Shown in pieces: positions 1 through 8,605 of a DNA stretch of 64,000 nucleotides. The notes beneath the pieces were generated by a model. It worked only from the letters and a program-made list of their open reading frames with translations, was not told where the DNA came from and ran no database searches. This stretch comes from CAJQQY01 sp964564545 (GTDB taxonomy: Bacteria; Bacteroidota; Bacteroidia; Chitinophagales; Saprospiraceae). Location of the stretch: positions 1-64,000 of the forward strand of contig CAZMBP010000044.1 of the NCBI GenBank assembly GCA_964564545.1, written 5' to 3'. Position 1 is the stretch's first letter. Every line of letters starts with the position of its first letter. A program made the position numbers and the translations under genes.

Positions 1-1794
1 AGTCAATATGGTTCTATCGCTCCTGTTCGATATTTTTATCAAAATCAGCGAGCTCGCCACACCGCACTTGCAGGAGGTTTGACATTTAAAAATGACGCTA
101 ATACCTACCAAGGATTTTTTGCTTTTGCCAATAATATTCACCAGCAAGAAGATAATGGTGGGATTCAGTCTGATACTTTTTTCCTACAAGATGATAGTGG
201 TTTTGCCAGTACTTTGTCTATTCCTGTTTGGTTGGATGATGCAGAAACTCGACATTCTGAGCAAGAGATTAGCTACACTCATTATTATAATTATAACCCG
301 ATTGCATTTAAAGAAAATAAAAAAAGAAAGGCTGAAGAAAAGGCACGAGCAAAAGCCGCCGCAGAAGCTGCTGCTGCTAGAGCTGCTGCTTTAGATTCTT
401 TATCCAAAATTCCAGTTGACTCTACTTCGATTGGAAAATCAGATAGTTTAAATACAGTAAGCCCAACTATAGATACTTTAACCAAAGATACCCTAGGCTT
501 AGATACTTTAAATAATATTCAAACAGATACAATTAAAAATCCGCCAATCGATACTTTACAAAAAACGAACGTGGATTCCATTTCAAATAAACGCCCTACC
601 CCAGCCTTTGGACCACCTCCCAATTTTAGGAATAATCCTCCTCCAACGGCTACCCCCAAAGGTCGAACATACACTATGATGCATCGAATTGCATACAAAA
701 AAGGAACTTATAAATTTTCAGATGTTTCTGCTTTTGCCGATTCTAGTTATTGGAAAAATTTATTGCTCGACAATCGAAGTTTGCGACATTATGTGGAAAC
801 TCGAAAGATCGAAAACACCTTTGCCATCAGTACTTTTAAACCTCGAAAACCAAGTGGTGATAAGGTGAAACGACAAAGTGATTTTTTCGAAATCGGTATT
901 CGGCATTCTTTTAATTGGATTGATGAAGAAGCGGCAGATTCAACTGCCAACAACTTGTTTTTGACAGGTAAATGGAACTTCGCTCCGAACGAACGATTAA
1001 AAGTAAAAACCTATGCTCACCTTGGCTTGTGGGACAATGCAGGTGATTATCGAGTTAGTGGAGAATTCTTTTTTGACTTAAAAAAATTAGGTCAATTAAA
1101 GTTGAGTGGAATCAATCAATTGAATCGTCCTGAACTTTTGCAACAACGCTTTTACATTTCTAGTAGGAATGCTTGGACGAATGATTTCAAACCTACTTTA
1201 GAGACTAACTTGAGTGCAACCTATGCTTTACCTAAATGGGGCTTTCAGGCAAGTGGACAATATCATTTATTAAATAATTTCATCTATTTTGATACGCTTG
1301 CTACTGCTCAACAAACAGGTACTCCTCTCAGTATATTTCAATTAATTCTGCAACAAGATTTTACATTTGGGAAATTTCACCTAGACAATGTCATCATCCT
1401 TCAACAGACCACTAACGATGCACTCAATTTACCTAATATCTTTTCCAAACATAGTTTGTATTATGATGGGAAATGGTTCAAACGAAAACTTCAAATAAGG
1501 CTGGGAGTAGATGTGAGAATGAATAATAGTTATTTTGCAAATACCTACAATCCACTTGTAGGTCAGTTTATTTTACAAAATAAACAAAAGATAAAATTCT
1601 TCCCTGCGGTTGATGGTTCGGCAAGTATAAAAGTCCAACAGTTTAGGTTTTTTGTAAAAGCAGAAAATCTGACTCGATTCTTAGCCGATGCAGTAGGTTC
1701 AATTTCAGCGGACGAGCAATATTATCAAGCAGCTTTATATCCAATTCAGAATACTAGATTTAGATTGGGTTTGGGATGGACGTTTAGAAATTAA
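1..1794 (+). CDS. Putative outer-membrane porin, 3' part (5' end outside window)
   Basis: The reading frame is open from the first base, so this is the C-terminal ~597 residues of a longer protein. It resembles the Bacteroidota putative porin family (Porin_10 type): alternating beta-strand segments, many aromatic residues at strand ends, and a final strand ending in W-T-F-R-N, as expected of a beta-barrel inserted in the outer membrane. An Ala/Lys-rich stretch followed by repeated D-T-L motifs and a Pro-rich stretch (about bases 300-660) interrupts the barrel and is probably an exposed loop or linker. The assignment rests on overall character, not on a catalytic motif; substrate is unknown. 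It converges on the next gene and shares a hairpin terminator with it. Confidence 0.7.
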   Translation, partial: SQYGSIAPVRYFYQNQRARHTALAGGLTFKNDANTYQGFFAFANNIHQQEDNGGIQSDTFFLQDDSGFASTLSIPVWLDDAETRHSEQEISYTHYYNYNPIAFKENKKRKAEEKARAKAAAEAAAARAAALDSLSKIPVDSTSIGKSDSLNTVSPTIDTLTKDTLGLDTLNNIQTDTIKNPPIDTLQKTNVDSISNKRPTPAFGPPPNFRNNPPPTATPKGRTYTMMHRIAYKKGTYKFSDVSAFADSSYWKNLLLDNRSLRHYVETRKIENTFAISTFKPRKPSGDKVKRQSDFFEIGIRHSFNWIDEEAADSTANNLFLTGKWNFAPNERLKVKTYAHLGLWDNAGDYRVSGEFFFDLKKLGQLKLSGINQLNRPELLQQRFYISSRNAWTNDFKPTLETNLSATYALPKWGFQASGQYHLLNNFIYFDTLATAQQTGTPLSIFQLILQQDFTFGKFHLDNVIILQQTTNDALNLPNIFSKHSLYYDGKWFKRKLQIRLGVDVRMNNSYFANTYNPLVGQFILQNKQKIKFFPAVDGSASIKVQQFRFFVKAENLTRFLADAVGSISADEQYYQAALYPIQNTRFRLGLGWTFRN

Positions 1795-1826
1795 CTGATA
1801 ACGGTCGATTAACCGTTATCAGTTAA
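1791..1826. terminator. Bidirectional hairpin between convergent genes
   Basis: Perfect 15-base inverted repeat (1791-1805 and 1812-1826) with a 6-base loop. It starts at the porin stop codon and lies 8 bases beyond the stop of the convergent LOG gene. No clear T-run follows, so termination is inferred from position. Confidence 0.6.
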
Positions 1827-1833
1827 CCGTTAA

Positions 1834-2556
1834 TTACAGCTCGTAATTAGGAGTCAATTCTTCCTCGTGACCTGCGTAAAAATCATTGATGATTTTAATT
1901 ACTTCTTCTGGATCATCAGTAATTGGAAGTAAATTCATATCGTCTGGACTAATATTTCCTTCTTGGTGCAGCATAACATTTTCAATCCACTCATTCATTC
2001 CTGTCCAAAATTTTGTACCTACTAGTATTACAGGCACTTTGGTGATTTTTTTAGTCTGAATTAAAGTCAACACTTCAAATAACTCATCCATAGTTCCAAA
2101 ACCTCCAGGCATGGCAATAAATGCTTGAGCATATTTTACAAACATTACTTTTCTCACAAAGAAATATCTATAATTCAAATTCAACTCATTATCTATAAAT
2201 GGGTTATGGCTTTGCTCAAATGGCAAATCAATATTCAGTCCTACCGAGACTCCACCTGCTTCTTTTGCACCTTTGTTTCCTGCTTCCATAATTCCTGGCC
2301 CACCACCTGTGATAACACCAAAACCTTCTTTCACAAGTCTTGCAGCAATTGTATCTGCCAATTCATAGTAAAAAGTACCTGGTTTAGTTCGAGCTGAACC
2401 AAAAATTGAAATACATGGATCGACATGGTTCATGGTTTCAAATCCTTCCACAAATTCTGAAATCACCTTGAACATTGTCCAAGCGTTTTCTCCTTTTAAT
2501 TTACTCCATTGCTTCATTCCCTTTGTTGGGACATTGTTTTCTTTGTTATTTTCCAT
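1834..2556 (-). CDS. LOG family protein (TIGR00730 Rossmann-fold nucleotide-binding)
   Basis: 240 residues. It carries the family hallmarks: G-G-G-P-G-I-M-E at 84-91, the R-K pair at 135-136, and P-G-G-F-G-T-M-D-E at 150-158. LOG proteins hydrolyse nucleoside 5'-monophosphates (cytokinin riboside monophosphates in plants) to free base plus ribose 5-phosphate; in bacteria they are cytosolic and often described as nucleosidases of the PpnN/LOG group. The N-terminal ~45 residues before the Rossmann core are longer than in the shortest LOG enzymes. The bacterial substrate cannot be read from sequence. It is transcribed leftward, downstream of the sigma-54 regulator but separated from it by a terminator, so it is probably its own unit. 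Confidence 0.85.
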   Translation of the reverse strand: MENNKENNVPTKGMKQWSKLKGENAWTMFKVISEFVEGFETMNHVDPCISIFGSARTKPGTFYYELADTIAARLVKEGFGVITGGGPGIMEAGNKGAKEAGGVSVGLNIDLPFEQSHNPFIDNELNLNYRYFFVRKVMFVKYAQAFIAMPGGFGTMDELFEVLTLIQTKKITKVPVILVGTKFWTGMNEWIENVMLHQEGNISPDDMNLLPITDDPEEVIKIINDFYAGHEEELTPNYEL

Positions 2557-2621
2557 AATTTTTCTTTAGAGCTTTAAAATCTATTTAAAAAAAATCAAAT
2601 CGATTATTACTCGATTTGCAT

Positions 2622-2650
2622 AAAAAAGCCTACCAATTAACTTGGTAGGC
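2622..2650 (-). terminator. Rho-independent terminator of the sigma-54 regulator gene
   Basis: Perfect 9-base stem (2628-2636 and 2642-2650), 5-base loop, then six T on the minus strand (plus-strand A 2622-2627). Confidence 0.8.
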
Positions 2651-2708
2651 TTCGCTATTTATATAAATTATTACAAATTTCAAATTATTACGTCTTGTTC
2701 TTGTCTCT

Positions 2709-3989
2709 TCAAACCTTTTCTGTCATAAAACTATCGTACTCTTGTTTCACAAACTTAACCACTTCATCTACATTTTTATATTGTGAAAAAAGATCTTGAA
2801 GAATTTGACTTTTTGAAGTTACACTTGATGGAGTTACAAAATTGGCTACATCCTTCGATGTAATTACTTCACCACTCAAGATGATTAATCGCTCGATTAC
2901 ATTACGAAGTTCTCGGATATTTCCAGTCCAGTTAACTTCTTGAAGTGCTTTCAATGCAGCATCTTCAATTTTTTTCGGAGCGACTCCATACTCTGTACAA
3001 ATTGCTTCAATAAAATAATTTGCCAACAATGGAATATCACTTCTTCGATCATTAAGTGTAGGAACTTTAATAATGATAACTGCTAGCCGATGATATAAAT
3101 CCTCTCTAAAATTCTTTGCATTTATTTCATCTCTCAAGTCTTTGTTCGTAGCGGCAACTACTCGAACATCAACAGATATTTCTTTATCTCCACCAACTCT
3201 TACGATTTTACTTTCTTGCAATGCTCTCAAAACCTTAGCTTGAGCAGAAAGACTCATATCCCCAATTTCATCAAGGAAAATAGTTCCTCCATTTGCTTGC
3301 TCAAATTTTCCGATCTTTTGTTTGTAAGCACCTGTAAATGATCCTTTCTCATGACCAAACAATTCACTTTCAATCAATTCAGAAGGAATTGCTGCACAAT
3401 TCACTTCAATGATAGGGCCATTAGATCGAGCACTTTTAGCATGTAACCATCTGGCTACTAATTCTTTTCCTGTTCCGTTAGATCCATTAATCAAAACTCT
3501 AGCATCTGTTGGAGCAACTCGATCAATAGTATCTTTGATTTTCAAAATTGGTTCTGATTCACCAATAATTGCCTGACTTTTTACTTTGTTAACTCTTCGC
3601 TTCAATACTTTATTATCAGTAATCAAGCTTGATTTATCCATGGCATTCCGAACAGTAATCAATAATCGATTCAAATCTGGTGGTTTTGAAATAAAATCAA
3701 ATGCCCCTTTTTTCACCGCATCAACTGCTGTGTCAATATTTGCATGACCAGAAATCATAATAACTGGAGTATCACTAGAAATTGTTTGCACTCGCTCAAG
3801 TGCTTCCATTCCATCCATCTTTGGCATCTTAATATCCATGATAACCACATCATATTTGGATTTTTTTAATTTGCCTAAACATTGGATGCCATCCATTGCT
3901 TCATCCACATCATACTTCTCAAATTCAAGAATTTCTCTTAGAGTATTTCGGATGCTTGCCTCATCATCTACAATCAGAATTTTTGCCAT
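2709..3989 (-). CDS. Sigma-54-dependent response regulator without a DNA-binding domain
   Basis: 426 residues. An N-terminal receiver domain has the phospho-acceptor D52 in V-V-I-M-D-I-K-M-P and K102 in the S-K-P motif. The AAA+ domain (about 140-380) has Walker A G-S-N-G-T-G-K (169-175), sigma-54 loop G-S-F-T-G-A (216-221, Ser in place of the usual Ala), Walker B F-L-D-E (238-241) and G-N-I-R-E-L-R-N (356-363). Only ~46 residues follow, and they stop where the Fis-type helix-turn-helix should begin, so a DNA-binding domain is missing. Sigma-54 activators of this shape (such as FlgR of epsilonproteobacteria) can act from solution. No histidine kinase is adjacent. The short downstream gap contains the terminator, leaving no room for a frameshifted HTH. 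Confidence 0.88.
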   Translation of the reverse strand: MAKILIVDDEASIRNTLREILEFEKYDVDEAMDGIQCLGKLKKSKYDVVIMDIKMPKMDGMEALERVQTISSDTPVIMISGHANIDTAVDAVKKGAFDFISKPPDLNRLLITVRNAMDKSSLITDNKVLKRRVNKVKSQAIIGESEPILKIKDTIDRVAPTDARVLINGSNGTGKELVARWLHAKSARSNGPIIEVNCAAIPSELIESELFGHEKGSFTGAYKQKIGKFEQANGGTIFLDEIGDMSLSAQAKVLRALQESKIVRVGGDKEISVDVRVVAATNKDLRDEINAKNFREDLYHRLAVIIIKVPTLNDRRSDIPLLANYFIEAICTEYGVAPKKIEDAALKALQEVNWTGNIRELRNVIERLIILSGEVITSKDVANFVTPSSVTSKSQILQDLFSQYKNVDEVVKFVKQEYDSFMTEKV

Positions 3990-4308
3990 TGGATCTTTTT
4001 TATCAGGTTGGTAATAAATCTTTGAAAATCGTATTAAATTTTATCATTAATTATAACGGTAAGCCTCACAGAATAGTTACCTTTTTTAAAGATAAATATT
4101 ATTTTTTTTTCTTATTCATTTAAGAGGAGATTTTTAGCTCCTTTTTCTTAAAATAAGGTACATCAATGACTTTTATTCCCCAAAAAACAACTTATATTTT
4201 TATAAAAAATGGTTTTCAAAAAATAGTAATTTTTTGAATCCTATTATCCTATTATTTCTCCCTCAAAATGCTTACTTTTGCGGGTCATTTTAAAAAAGAG
4301 AAATATTC
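3990..4308. other. Divergent intergenic region upstream of the sigma-54 regulator and queA
   Basis: No gene seen. T-rich, with a Bacteroidota -7-like box for queA at 4273-4280. I see no clear promoter for the leftward gene. Confidence 0.5.
4273..4280 (+). promoter_or_regulatory. -7 box TACTTTTG upstream of queA
   Basis: Exact match to TAnnTTTG, 28 bases before the queA ATG. No TTG/TTTG element is seen at the usual 17-23 base distance upstream. Confidence 0.45.
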
Positions 4309-5376
4309 ATGAGGACAAAACTGTCGCAATTTAACTTCGATTTACCAGAAAAACTGGTTGCAAAATATCCAACTGAAAACCGAGATGAATCTCGATTAAT
4401 GGTTGTTCACAAAAAAACAGGATTGATTGAACATAAAATGTTCAAAGAAGTTTTGGAATATTTTGATGATGGAGATACCTTCATTCACAATGATACCAAG
4501 GTCTTTCCTGCCAGACTTTATGGATGTAAAGAAAAAACAGGAGCTAAAATTGAGGTCTTTCTTTTGAGAGAACTTAATCATGAAGCTCGACTTTGGGATG
4601 TATTAGTCGATCCAGCTCGTAAAATTCGTGTTGGTAACAAACTATATTTCAATGATAAGGATGATGAACAAGAAGTGTTAATTGCTGAAGTAGTAGATAA
4701 TACTACCTCTAGAGGTCGAACGATTAGATTTTTGTTTGAAGGGACGGATGAGGAGTTTCAAGAAAAATTGGAAGAATTAGGAAATACTCCACTTCCAAAA
4801 TACTTGGATCGGCCAGTTGAAGATTTAGATAGAGAGAGATACCAAACAGTTTATGCAAAAAATATGGGCGCCGTTGCAGCTCCTACTGCTGGATTACACT
4901 TCAGCGAAGAATTGTTGAAAAGATTGGAATTAAAAGGAGTTGATTCTGCATTCGTAACACTTCATGTTGGTTTAGGAACTTTTAGAAGTATCGATGTAGA
5001 AGATCTTTCTAAGCATAAAATGGACGCTGAATATTTCAGAATTCCGCAAGAAACAGCAGAAATGGTTAATAATGCTGCTGCTGCTAAGAAGCGAATTTGT
5101 TCGATAGGAACTACTTCTATGCGAACTATCGAATCAGCTGTGTCTGCTGATTCAACATTAAAAGCTGCAGAAGGATGGACTAATAAATTCATTTATCCTC
5201 CTTATCAATTTAGCATTGCGGATAGTATGATTACCAATTTTCATTTACCAAAATCTAGTTTATTGATTATGGTTTCTGCTTTTGGTGGTCAAGATTTGAT
5301 CAAAGAAGCTTATGCTCAAGCAGTCAAAAAGAAATATCGCTTCTTTAGTTACGGAGATGCGATGTTGATTATTTAA
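4309..5376 (+). CDS. queA: S-adenosylmethionine:tRNA ribosyltransferase-isomerase
   Basis: 355 residues, the normal length for QueA. The N-terminus (L-S-Q-F-N-F-D-L-P then I/A-K-Y-P with R-D-E-S-R-L) and the internal A-A-P-T-A-G-L-H-F and T-L-H-V-G-L-G-T-F motifs are diagnostic. The enzyme transfers and isomerises the ribosyl group of AdoMet to 7-aminomethyl-7-deazaguanine in tRNA anticodons, giving epoxyqueuosine; it is cytosolic. The ATG at 4309 matches the family start. It is monocistronic, with its own -7 box and a terminator 25 bases downstream. No other queuosine gene is in the window. Confidence 0.97.
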   Translation: MRTKLSQFNFDLPEKLVAKYPTENRDESRLMVVHKKTGLIEHKMFKEVLEYFDDGDTFIHNDTKVFPARLYGCKEKTGAKIEVFLLRELNHEARLWDVLVDPARKIRVGNKLYFNDKDDEQEVLIAEVVDNTTSRGRTIRFLFEGTDEEFQEKLEELGNTPLPKYLDRPVEDLDRERYQTVYAKNMGAVAAPTAGLHFSEELLKRLELKGVDSAFVTLHVGLGTFRSIDVEDLSKHKMDAEYFRIPQETAEMVNNAAAAKKRICSIGTTSMRTIESAVSADSTLKAAEGWTNKFIYPPYQFSIADSMITNFHLPKSSLLIMVSAFGGQDLIKEAYAQAVKKKYRFFSYGDAMLII

Positions 5377-5400
5377 AAAAATAACTTTACGACATATTAA

Positions 5401-5437
5401 AAAGTGTTAGTGCGATAAGTACTAGCACTTTTTTTTT
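5401..5437 (+). terminator. Rho-independent terminator of queA
   Basis: 10-base stem (5402-5411 with 5421-5430, one wobble pair) followed by a run of T to 5437. Confidence 0.85.
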
Positions 5438-5439
5438 AA

Positions 5440-5930
5440 TATCTTATTATTCAAAAGATGACTTCGAATCTAATGTTGTCAACTTAAGAAAAGTAGTAGA
5501 TTGATTTTTTGGAAAAAATAAACCAATAATTCACAATGAATTATTTCATTGTCATTACTCTAATGGTGAAGATCAATCTGCTCTATTTTACTACTAATTA
5601 GATAAATTACTTCAACTATCAATGTCTTTGGTTTCCTAGGATAATCACCTAATAATTGCTTTAGCTAAATCAAAATCTATTGTGAGACCAATCCATTTTA
5701 AGACTAAAATTATTATATATGTGCCCCAACTGGGTCAAATAATTCAAAAGAAATTGGAAATGCTTCGATTGGTTGTAGAAACCGATCATTTGAGATTTTG
5801 ACAACTCATTAAGTATATTCTTATAACTTATTAACAATCAGATAATTATACATAAAAAATCATTCCCTTCACTTGTTTTTTATATTTTATGATGGTCTGA
5901 TTTTTGAAATGTCAAAACATAAACCAAAAG
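5440..5930. other. Intergenic region with no recognised gene
   Basis: Mostly AT-rich with stops in all frames. It holds a short perfect palindrome with 8-base arms (5533-5540, 5545-5552) flanked by an imperfect inverted repeat (about 5491-5510 and 5570-5594), and a minus-strand open stretch of 30 codons (5713-5802) whose translation looks protein-like but matches nothing I recognise. Confidence 0.4.
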
Positions 5931-5963
5931 TATTGCACGAATAATTTTTGTTTATTACATTTG
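5931..5963 (+). promoter_or_regulatory. Promoter of the DUF2795 gene
   Basis: TATTG at 5931-5935, 20-base spacer, then TACATTTG at 5956-5963, an exact TAnnTTTG -7 box. It implies a leader of roughly 95 bases. Confidence 0.5.
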
Positions 5964-6065
5964 TGGCAAATTCAAGGATTAATTTCTTTTATTTTAAGAA
6001 AACATTTTTAGATTTGAATCGTTTTCATTTAACATTTTTTCATCATTATATTTCATTATCGTAAT

Positions 6066-6287
6066 ATGTATTGGACATTAGAATTAGCACATCATCTCGA
6101 AGAAGGCCCTTGGCCAGCAACACGTGATGAATTAATCGATTACGCTATCCGTTCGGGAGCACCTCTTGAAGTAATTGAAAATCTTCAAGCAATGGAAGAC
6201 GAAGGAGAGATTTACGAAAATATGGAGGACATTTGGCCTGACTATCCACGAAAAGATGATTTTCTTTTCAACGAAGACGAATATTAA
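6066..6287 (+). CDS. DUF2795 domain-containing small protein
   Basis: 73 residues, acidic, no signal peptide. It starts M-Y-W-T-L-E-L-A and carries W-P-A-T-R-D-E-L-I-D-Y-A-I-R-S-G-A-P, the conserved core of a DUF2795-like family that is near-universal in Bacteroidota at this length. The function of the family is unknown; it is probably a small cytosolic adaptor or regulator. It stands alone, with its own promoter and a very strong terminator, which suggests substantial expression. The recognition is from memory of the family and the role is not inferred. Confidence 0.85.
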   Translation: MYWTLELAHHLEEGPWPATRDELIDYAIRSGAPLEVIENLQAMEDEGEIYENMEDIWPDYPRKDDFLFNEDEY

Positions 6288-6372
6288 TCTCCTATTTTTA
6301 CAACGCTTTATCAAATTATTATTCAGCCAATTAATCTTGGTTAAAGATTGGTGGGCTTCTGCATAATAGATC

Positions 6373-6412
6373 AAAAAAGTTTTACACTCAATAAGTGTAA
6401 AACTTTTTTTTT
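6373..6412 (+). terminator. Strong terminator after the DUF2795 gene
   Basis: Perfect 16-base stem (6373-6388 with 6394-6409), 5-base loop, ending in a run of T. Confidence 0.9.
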
Positions 6413-6416
6413 GATC

Positions 6417-6800
6417 CCAACCCTAAATTTTCTGATTTTTTAAATTAAAATTATTCTTAATTTATTCGTAACCTATTCAATTAATATCGGTTAAATATAT
6501 AACACTATTTTTTCTCTCAGAATGCTCAAAATCACACACAAATTTGAATATCTTTTTTTGAGAAAAATAAAAAAGATACGTCACATATTATTCAATATTT
6601 TCAGTATCACCCTTATCTATTTTAGCCCAAATTCTTAACTCAATACTTATAGCAACTGATTGGTATTTTCAAATTAAAGATAAAACACACCTGTATCTCG
6701 CTTATTATCAAGGTAATAATGGCTATTTTTAATTTTTAAAACCCAGCATATATTTTTATTTATTTAATCCTACATAAATAGGTATTAAAAAAAAGGCATA
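6417..6800. other. Gene-free AT-rich stretch
   Basis: No coding frame of note and no structured RNA that I recognise, only a weak T6/A6 hairpin near 6545-6580. Confidence 0.4.
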
Positions 6801-6803
6801 AAT

Positions 6804-6838
6804 TTTGAGCATCTGTGACATAAAAGTTAGTACTTTTA
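6804..6838 (+). promoter_or_regulatory. Possible promoter of the 502-residue gene
   Basis: TTTG at 6804-6807 and TACTTTTA at 6831-6838 (one mismatch to TAnnTTTG), spacer 23 bases, 48 bases before the ATG. Weak match. Confidence 0.35.
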
Positions 6839-6886
6839 CAAAAAACCACATTAATTTTAGGGATATCATAAATAAGTATACTTTAC

Positions 6887-8395
6887 ATGAAAAATCTGAT
6901 AGAAATCTCCAAGATCGTTACGAAGAAGAAGGTTAGAAAAATAGAAATTTTTGATGACCATTCCCTAAAACATAAAAACAGTAAGTTCAACGAATTTTAT
7001 GAAGCCTTGATGGCCAATAAATTTAAGAACGATCGTGATGCTGCTTCTTTTCTCTACGACTGTAGCCCTACCGATGATAAATACCGGCAACTTAAATCTC
7101 GATTTAAAAAAAGATTATTGAATACACTTTTCTTCTTAGATATAAATTTACCTTCCACCTCTACCTATGACCGTGCATATTATTCCTGTAATAAAGATTG
7201 GACTTTAGTAAAAATCTTAATTTCGAATGGGGCTAATCATACTGCTTCAGCCTTGGCTCGGCAAATATTGACTACTGGATTGAAATTTAAATTTGCAGAT
7301 GTAATTGTGAATTGTGCTCGTATTCTTCGTCGATATGCTGCTCAAACTGGTGATGAAAAAAACTATGATATTTATGACCAACATAGCAAGCAATTTCAAA
7401 ATGTTTTAGATGCAGAAATTCGTTCAGAGGAATTGTATCAACGGGTGATCATGAATTATCACAAACCATTAGGTAAAGCTTCTGACTTAGAGGAAAGAAT
7501 TGGAATTTATTGTGATGCATTGGTTGGTCTATCGGAAATCTATGACTCACCGATTGTAATTTATAATATGTATTTGGTTTGGGCATATAGGTATGAAATG
7601 TTGAAAGATTTTGATGCGATGTTAGAAGTTTGTAACAAAGCCGAAAAATATATTGAAGACAATCCAACTTATTATCAAGATGATAAATTAGCCACTTTCC
7701 AAATGAAAAAGATGTCAGCATATCTTCATTTGAGGGATTGGAAAAATGGAAAAATCAATGCAGAAAAATGTTTGCAGTCTTTTCCAAAAGGAAGTTCTAC
7801 TTGGTTTAATTTCATGGAATACTACCTTCTTTTGGCCATTCATACTGAAAATTATATCAATGCATTGGCAGTTTTTAATGAAGCATCGAGTCTTTCTAAG
7901 TTTAAAAAACTACCAACACGTACTCGAGAAAAATGGAAGATTTATGATATTTTCTTAAATTATATTATCGAAAGTCAAGGAGATTCAAATCCAGTACTAC
8001 TAACTCAAAGACGTAAAGCCTTCCGAGTTTCTCGATTCATCAATGATCCTGTTTTGTATCCAAAAGATCAACGGATATTTACAGTATTAATGGTGATTGC
8101 ACAGATGTTATTTTTAATTGAAAAGAAAAGTTATAATAATGCTGCAGAACGAATTGACAGATTGAAAAGTTATGCTAATCGTCAATTGAAAAAAGAAGAA
8201 TATTTTAGAACGATTCAATTTATCCGTTTGCTTCAACAACTAGTGAAAGCTGATTTCCAAATTGAAAACTTAAGCAACGTCGATAAATATTATAATCGCT
8301 TAATTGAGTTCCCGTTTTTCTATCGAGGTTTAATCTCAGAATTGGAGGTTGTACCTTATGAAAAATTATGGAATATGATTTTGACAAGACTCTAA
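6887..8395 (+). CDS. Hypothetical helical (TPR-like) protein, 502 residues
   Basis: I do not recognise a named family. The protein is predicted to be almost wholly alpha-helical, Lys/Tyr/Asn-rich, with no signal peptide or membrane segment, so it is probably cytosolic. The middle and C-terminal parts (about residues 105-480) read like irregular tetratricopeptide-type helical pairs (A-x-x-L-x-x-A/G spacing; for example around 245-330), a fold used for protein contacts. No catalytic motif is visible. It is monocistronic, with a strong terminator. Codon use matches its neighbours, so there is no sign of recent transfer. A lineage-restricted scaffold or regulatory protein is a guess only. Confidence 0.75.
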   Translation: MKNLIEISKIVTKKKVRKIEIFDDHSLKHKNSKFNEFYEALMANKFKNDRDAASFLYDCSPTDDKYRQLKSRFKKRLLNTLFFLDINLPSTSTYDRAYYSCNKDWTLVKILISNGANHTASALARQILTTGLKFKFADVIVNCARILRRYAAQTGDEKNYDIYDQHSKQFQNVLDAEIRSEELYQRVIMNYHKPLGKASDLEERIGIYCDALVGLSEIYDSPIVIYNMYLVWAYRYEMLKDFDAMLEVCNKAEKYIEDNPTYYQDDKLATFQMKKMSAYLHLRDWKNGKINAEKCLQSFPKGSSTWFNFMEYYLLLAIHTENYINALAVFNEASSLSKFKKLPTRTREKWKIYDIFLNYIIESQGDSNPVLLTQRRKAFRVSRFINDPVLYPKDQRIFTVLMVIAQMLFLIEKKSYNNAAERIDRLKSYANRQLKKEEYFRTIQFIRLLQQLVKADFQIENLSNVDKYYNRLIEFPFFYRGLISELEVVPYEKLWNMILTRL

Positions 8396-8417
8396 TCTAA
8401 TTTTTTCCTACATGAAG

Positions 8418-8460
8418 AAAAAAGACTTACTCCAATTGACAAACGGGTAAGTCTTTTTTT
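8418..8460 (+). terminator. Rho-independent terminator of the 502-residue gene
   Basis: 13-base stem (8418-8430 with 8447-8459), 16-base loop, ending in T. Confidence 0.85.
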
Positions 8461-8605
8461 TGAAAAAAAATAAGTAATAATATTAAATTTGCATGATGAA
8501 ATTATATCTCATCCCCTAGCAATTTGTAGAATATCGATTTTTTAAAATAGTCAGCTTGGGGAAATGAGTTATACGAAGCACTAAAAAAATAAAATCAACC
8601 TCCCA

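Noticed and set aside
92..394. 100-codon frame overlapping the porin
   Set aside because: Overlaps the real, longer barrel frame in another phase; composition is not protein-like.
2125..2397. 90-codon plus-strand frame opposite the LOG gene
   Set aside because: Antisense to a gene with conserved motifs.
2557..2708. Missing HTH of the sigma-54 regulator shifted out of frame
   Set aside because: Only ~150 bases remain and they contain the terminator; no HTH-like translation in other frames.
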